Part shown: positions 63,428-64,000 of the stretch, in pieces | Position numbering within the stretch: position 1 is the stretch's first letter | Layout of the letters: every line of letters begins with the position of its first letter | Made by a program: the position numbers and the translations under genes | Notes under the pieces: model-generated | Databases searched by the model: none | Seen by the model: the letters and a program-made list of their open reading frames with translations, nothing else | What the model was told of the DNA's origin: nothing | Assembly: GCA_021292105.1 (NCBI GenBank) | Contig: CM037875.1 | Span: forward strand, 807,152-871,151 | Length of the DNA stretch: 64,000 bases | From: Anadara kagoshimensis | Taxonomy: Eukaryota > Mollusca > Bivalvia > Arcoida > Arcidae | Reading direction: 5' to 3'

Positions 63428-63434
63428 TTTTATA
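63428..63434 (-). promoter_or_regulatory. Candidate TATA box of the minus-strand gene
   Basis: Reading the minus strand, CGTATAAAACCGTG lies about 200 bp upstream of the first donor, placing a start site near 63400. A second TATATATAA stretch at 63516-63528 could serve instead. Confidence 0.35.
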
Positions 63435-63499
63435 CGAAGATAAAGGTTTTAAATCAACAGTGAAACACACTTGATATTCTCTCGATACAACAAACCGAT

Positions 63500-64000
63500 T
63501 GTAAAGTCAATACCCCCTTATATATATATCACAAAGGATGAAATACGTCATTTATATTCCACACGTTATTGTTAAAAAACACAAAGAAAATAAAGATTCC
63601 TTACAGCAAATTTATACAACAATTAAAGCTTTCTGATCCACTGATTTTTCGGTATTTTCCAATCACTAAATCCACGTGTGATATATATACATGTAGTAGA
63701 CAGAGTTTGAAATGTCCAAGTTCATTCATTCCACTCCCGGTATATTTAACTGTGTCACGGGGTCATGAAAGGTCAATGATCAGTCGCACTCTGATTAAAC
63801 CAGTGAATACCTGTATGACATAATGGTGTAATTCCTTGATAAACAATGAGTAATATAAGATATTTAAATTAATAAAATTCCAGTGTTATATCTAGCTGAA
63901 TAAATTTGAATTACAATAAAGCGTTAAGAAACACCAGGTGTGATGACGCCCATGCAAATAAATCAACTTTAACCAGCTAATATATACAAAGTCATCGCTT
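63500..64000. other. Upstream flank of the minus-strand gene
   Basis: AT-rich sequence, no exon recognised. It contains the TATATATATA stretch at 63516-63528. Confidence 0.4.

Overview
The window is animal nuclear DNA, most likely from a bivalve mollusc. The evidence is AT-rich sequence, short exons with GT-AG introns, and a dense load of dispersed repeats of the bivalve type: TIR elements opening with an AGCTCACCTG motif and closing with a GGGCCTCTTG motif, tRNA-derived SINEs, and tandem monomers containing AGGTCAAGGTCA. The species assignment is inference from recalled repeat families; I could not search.

From 397 to 50522 (+) I could assemble 37 consecutive exons of one large gene. All 36 junctions agree in phase and give about 2,152 residues plus a stop. 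The 5' end lies before the window. In order the protein has beta-rich extracellular segments with a cadherin-like/VCBS-like pair, a cysteine-rich block, IPT/TIG-like domains, a long REJ-type region, a polybasic cleavage motif, a GAIN/GPS-like region that has lost the catalytic H-L-S/T, a SEA-like domain with an intact G-S-I-I-V motif, one transmembrane helix and a tail of roughly 200 residues. It is a single-pass cell-surface receptor of the REJ/polycystin-1 ectodomain type without the channel part.

The most unusual observation is that several exon edges of this gene have been amplified as tandem repeats that include the splice site: 36 copies of a 100-bp unit carrying an acceptor (3088-6768), 17 copies of a 125-bp unit carrying a donor (9866-11990), three in-frame acceptors 39 bp apart (17551-17631), three copies of a 106-bp unit carrying a donor in the GPS exon (42005-42310), and a second copy of the end of exon 7 beside a CT tract.

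Introns hold recognisable mobile DNA: a 462-bp hAT-like MITE with an 8-bp target duplication, a 4.16-kb TIR element next to a donor, a hAT-like element that has captured the 3' end of an 18S rRNA gene, two 2-kb TIR elements filled with 145-bp tandem monomers, several small MITE families, and many SINEs.

From 50523 to about 52555 is the probable 3' UTR, containing a 30-bp minisatellite. A second gene is convergent: minus strand, three exons between about 63400 and 56738, encoding a predicted 349-residue disordered protein with a C-terminal class I PDZ-ligand motif. Its start codon appears to lie two codons before the first donor. Its large first intron carries a 24-bp GT-rich minisatellite array, further simple repeats and SINE heads. 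I saw no bacterial, viral or CRISPR features and no intact transposase.
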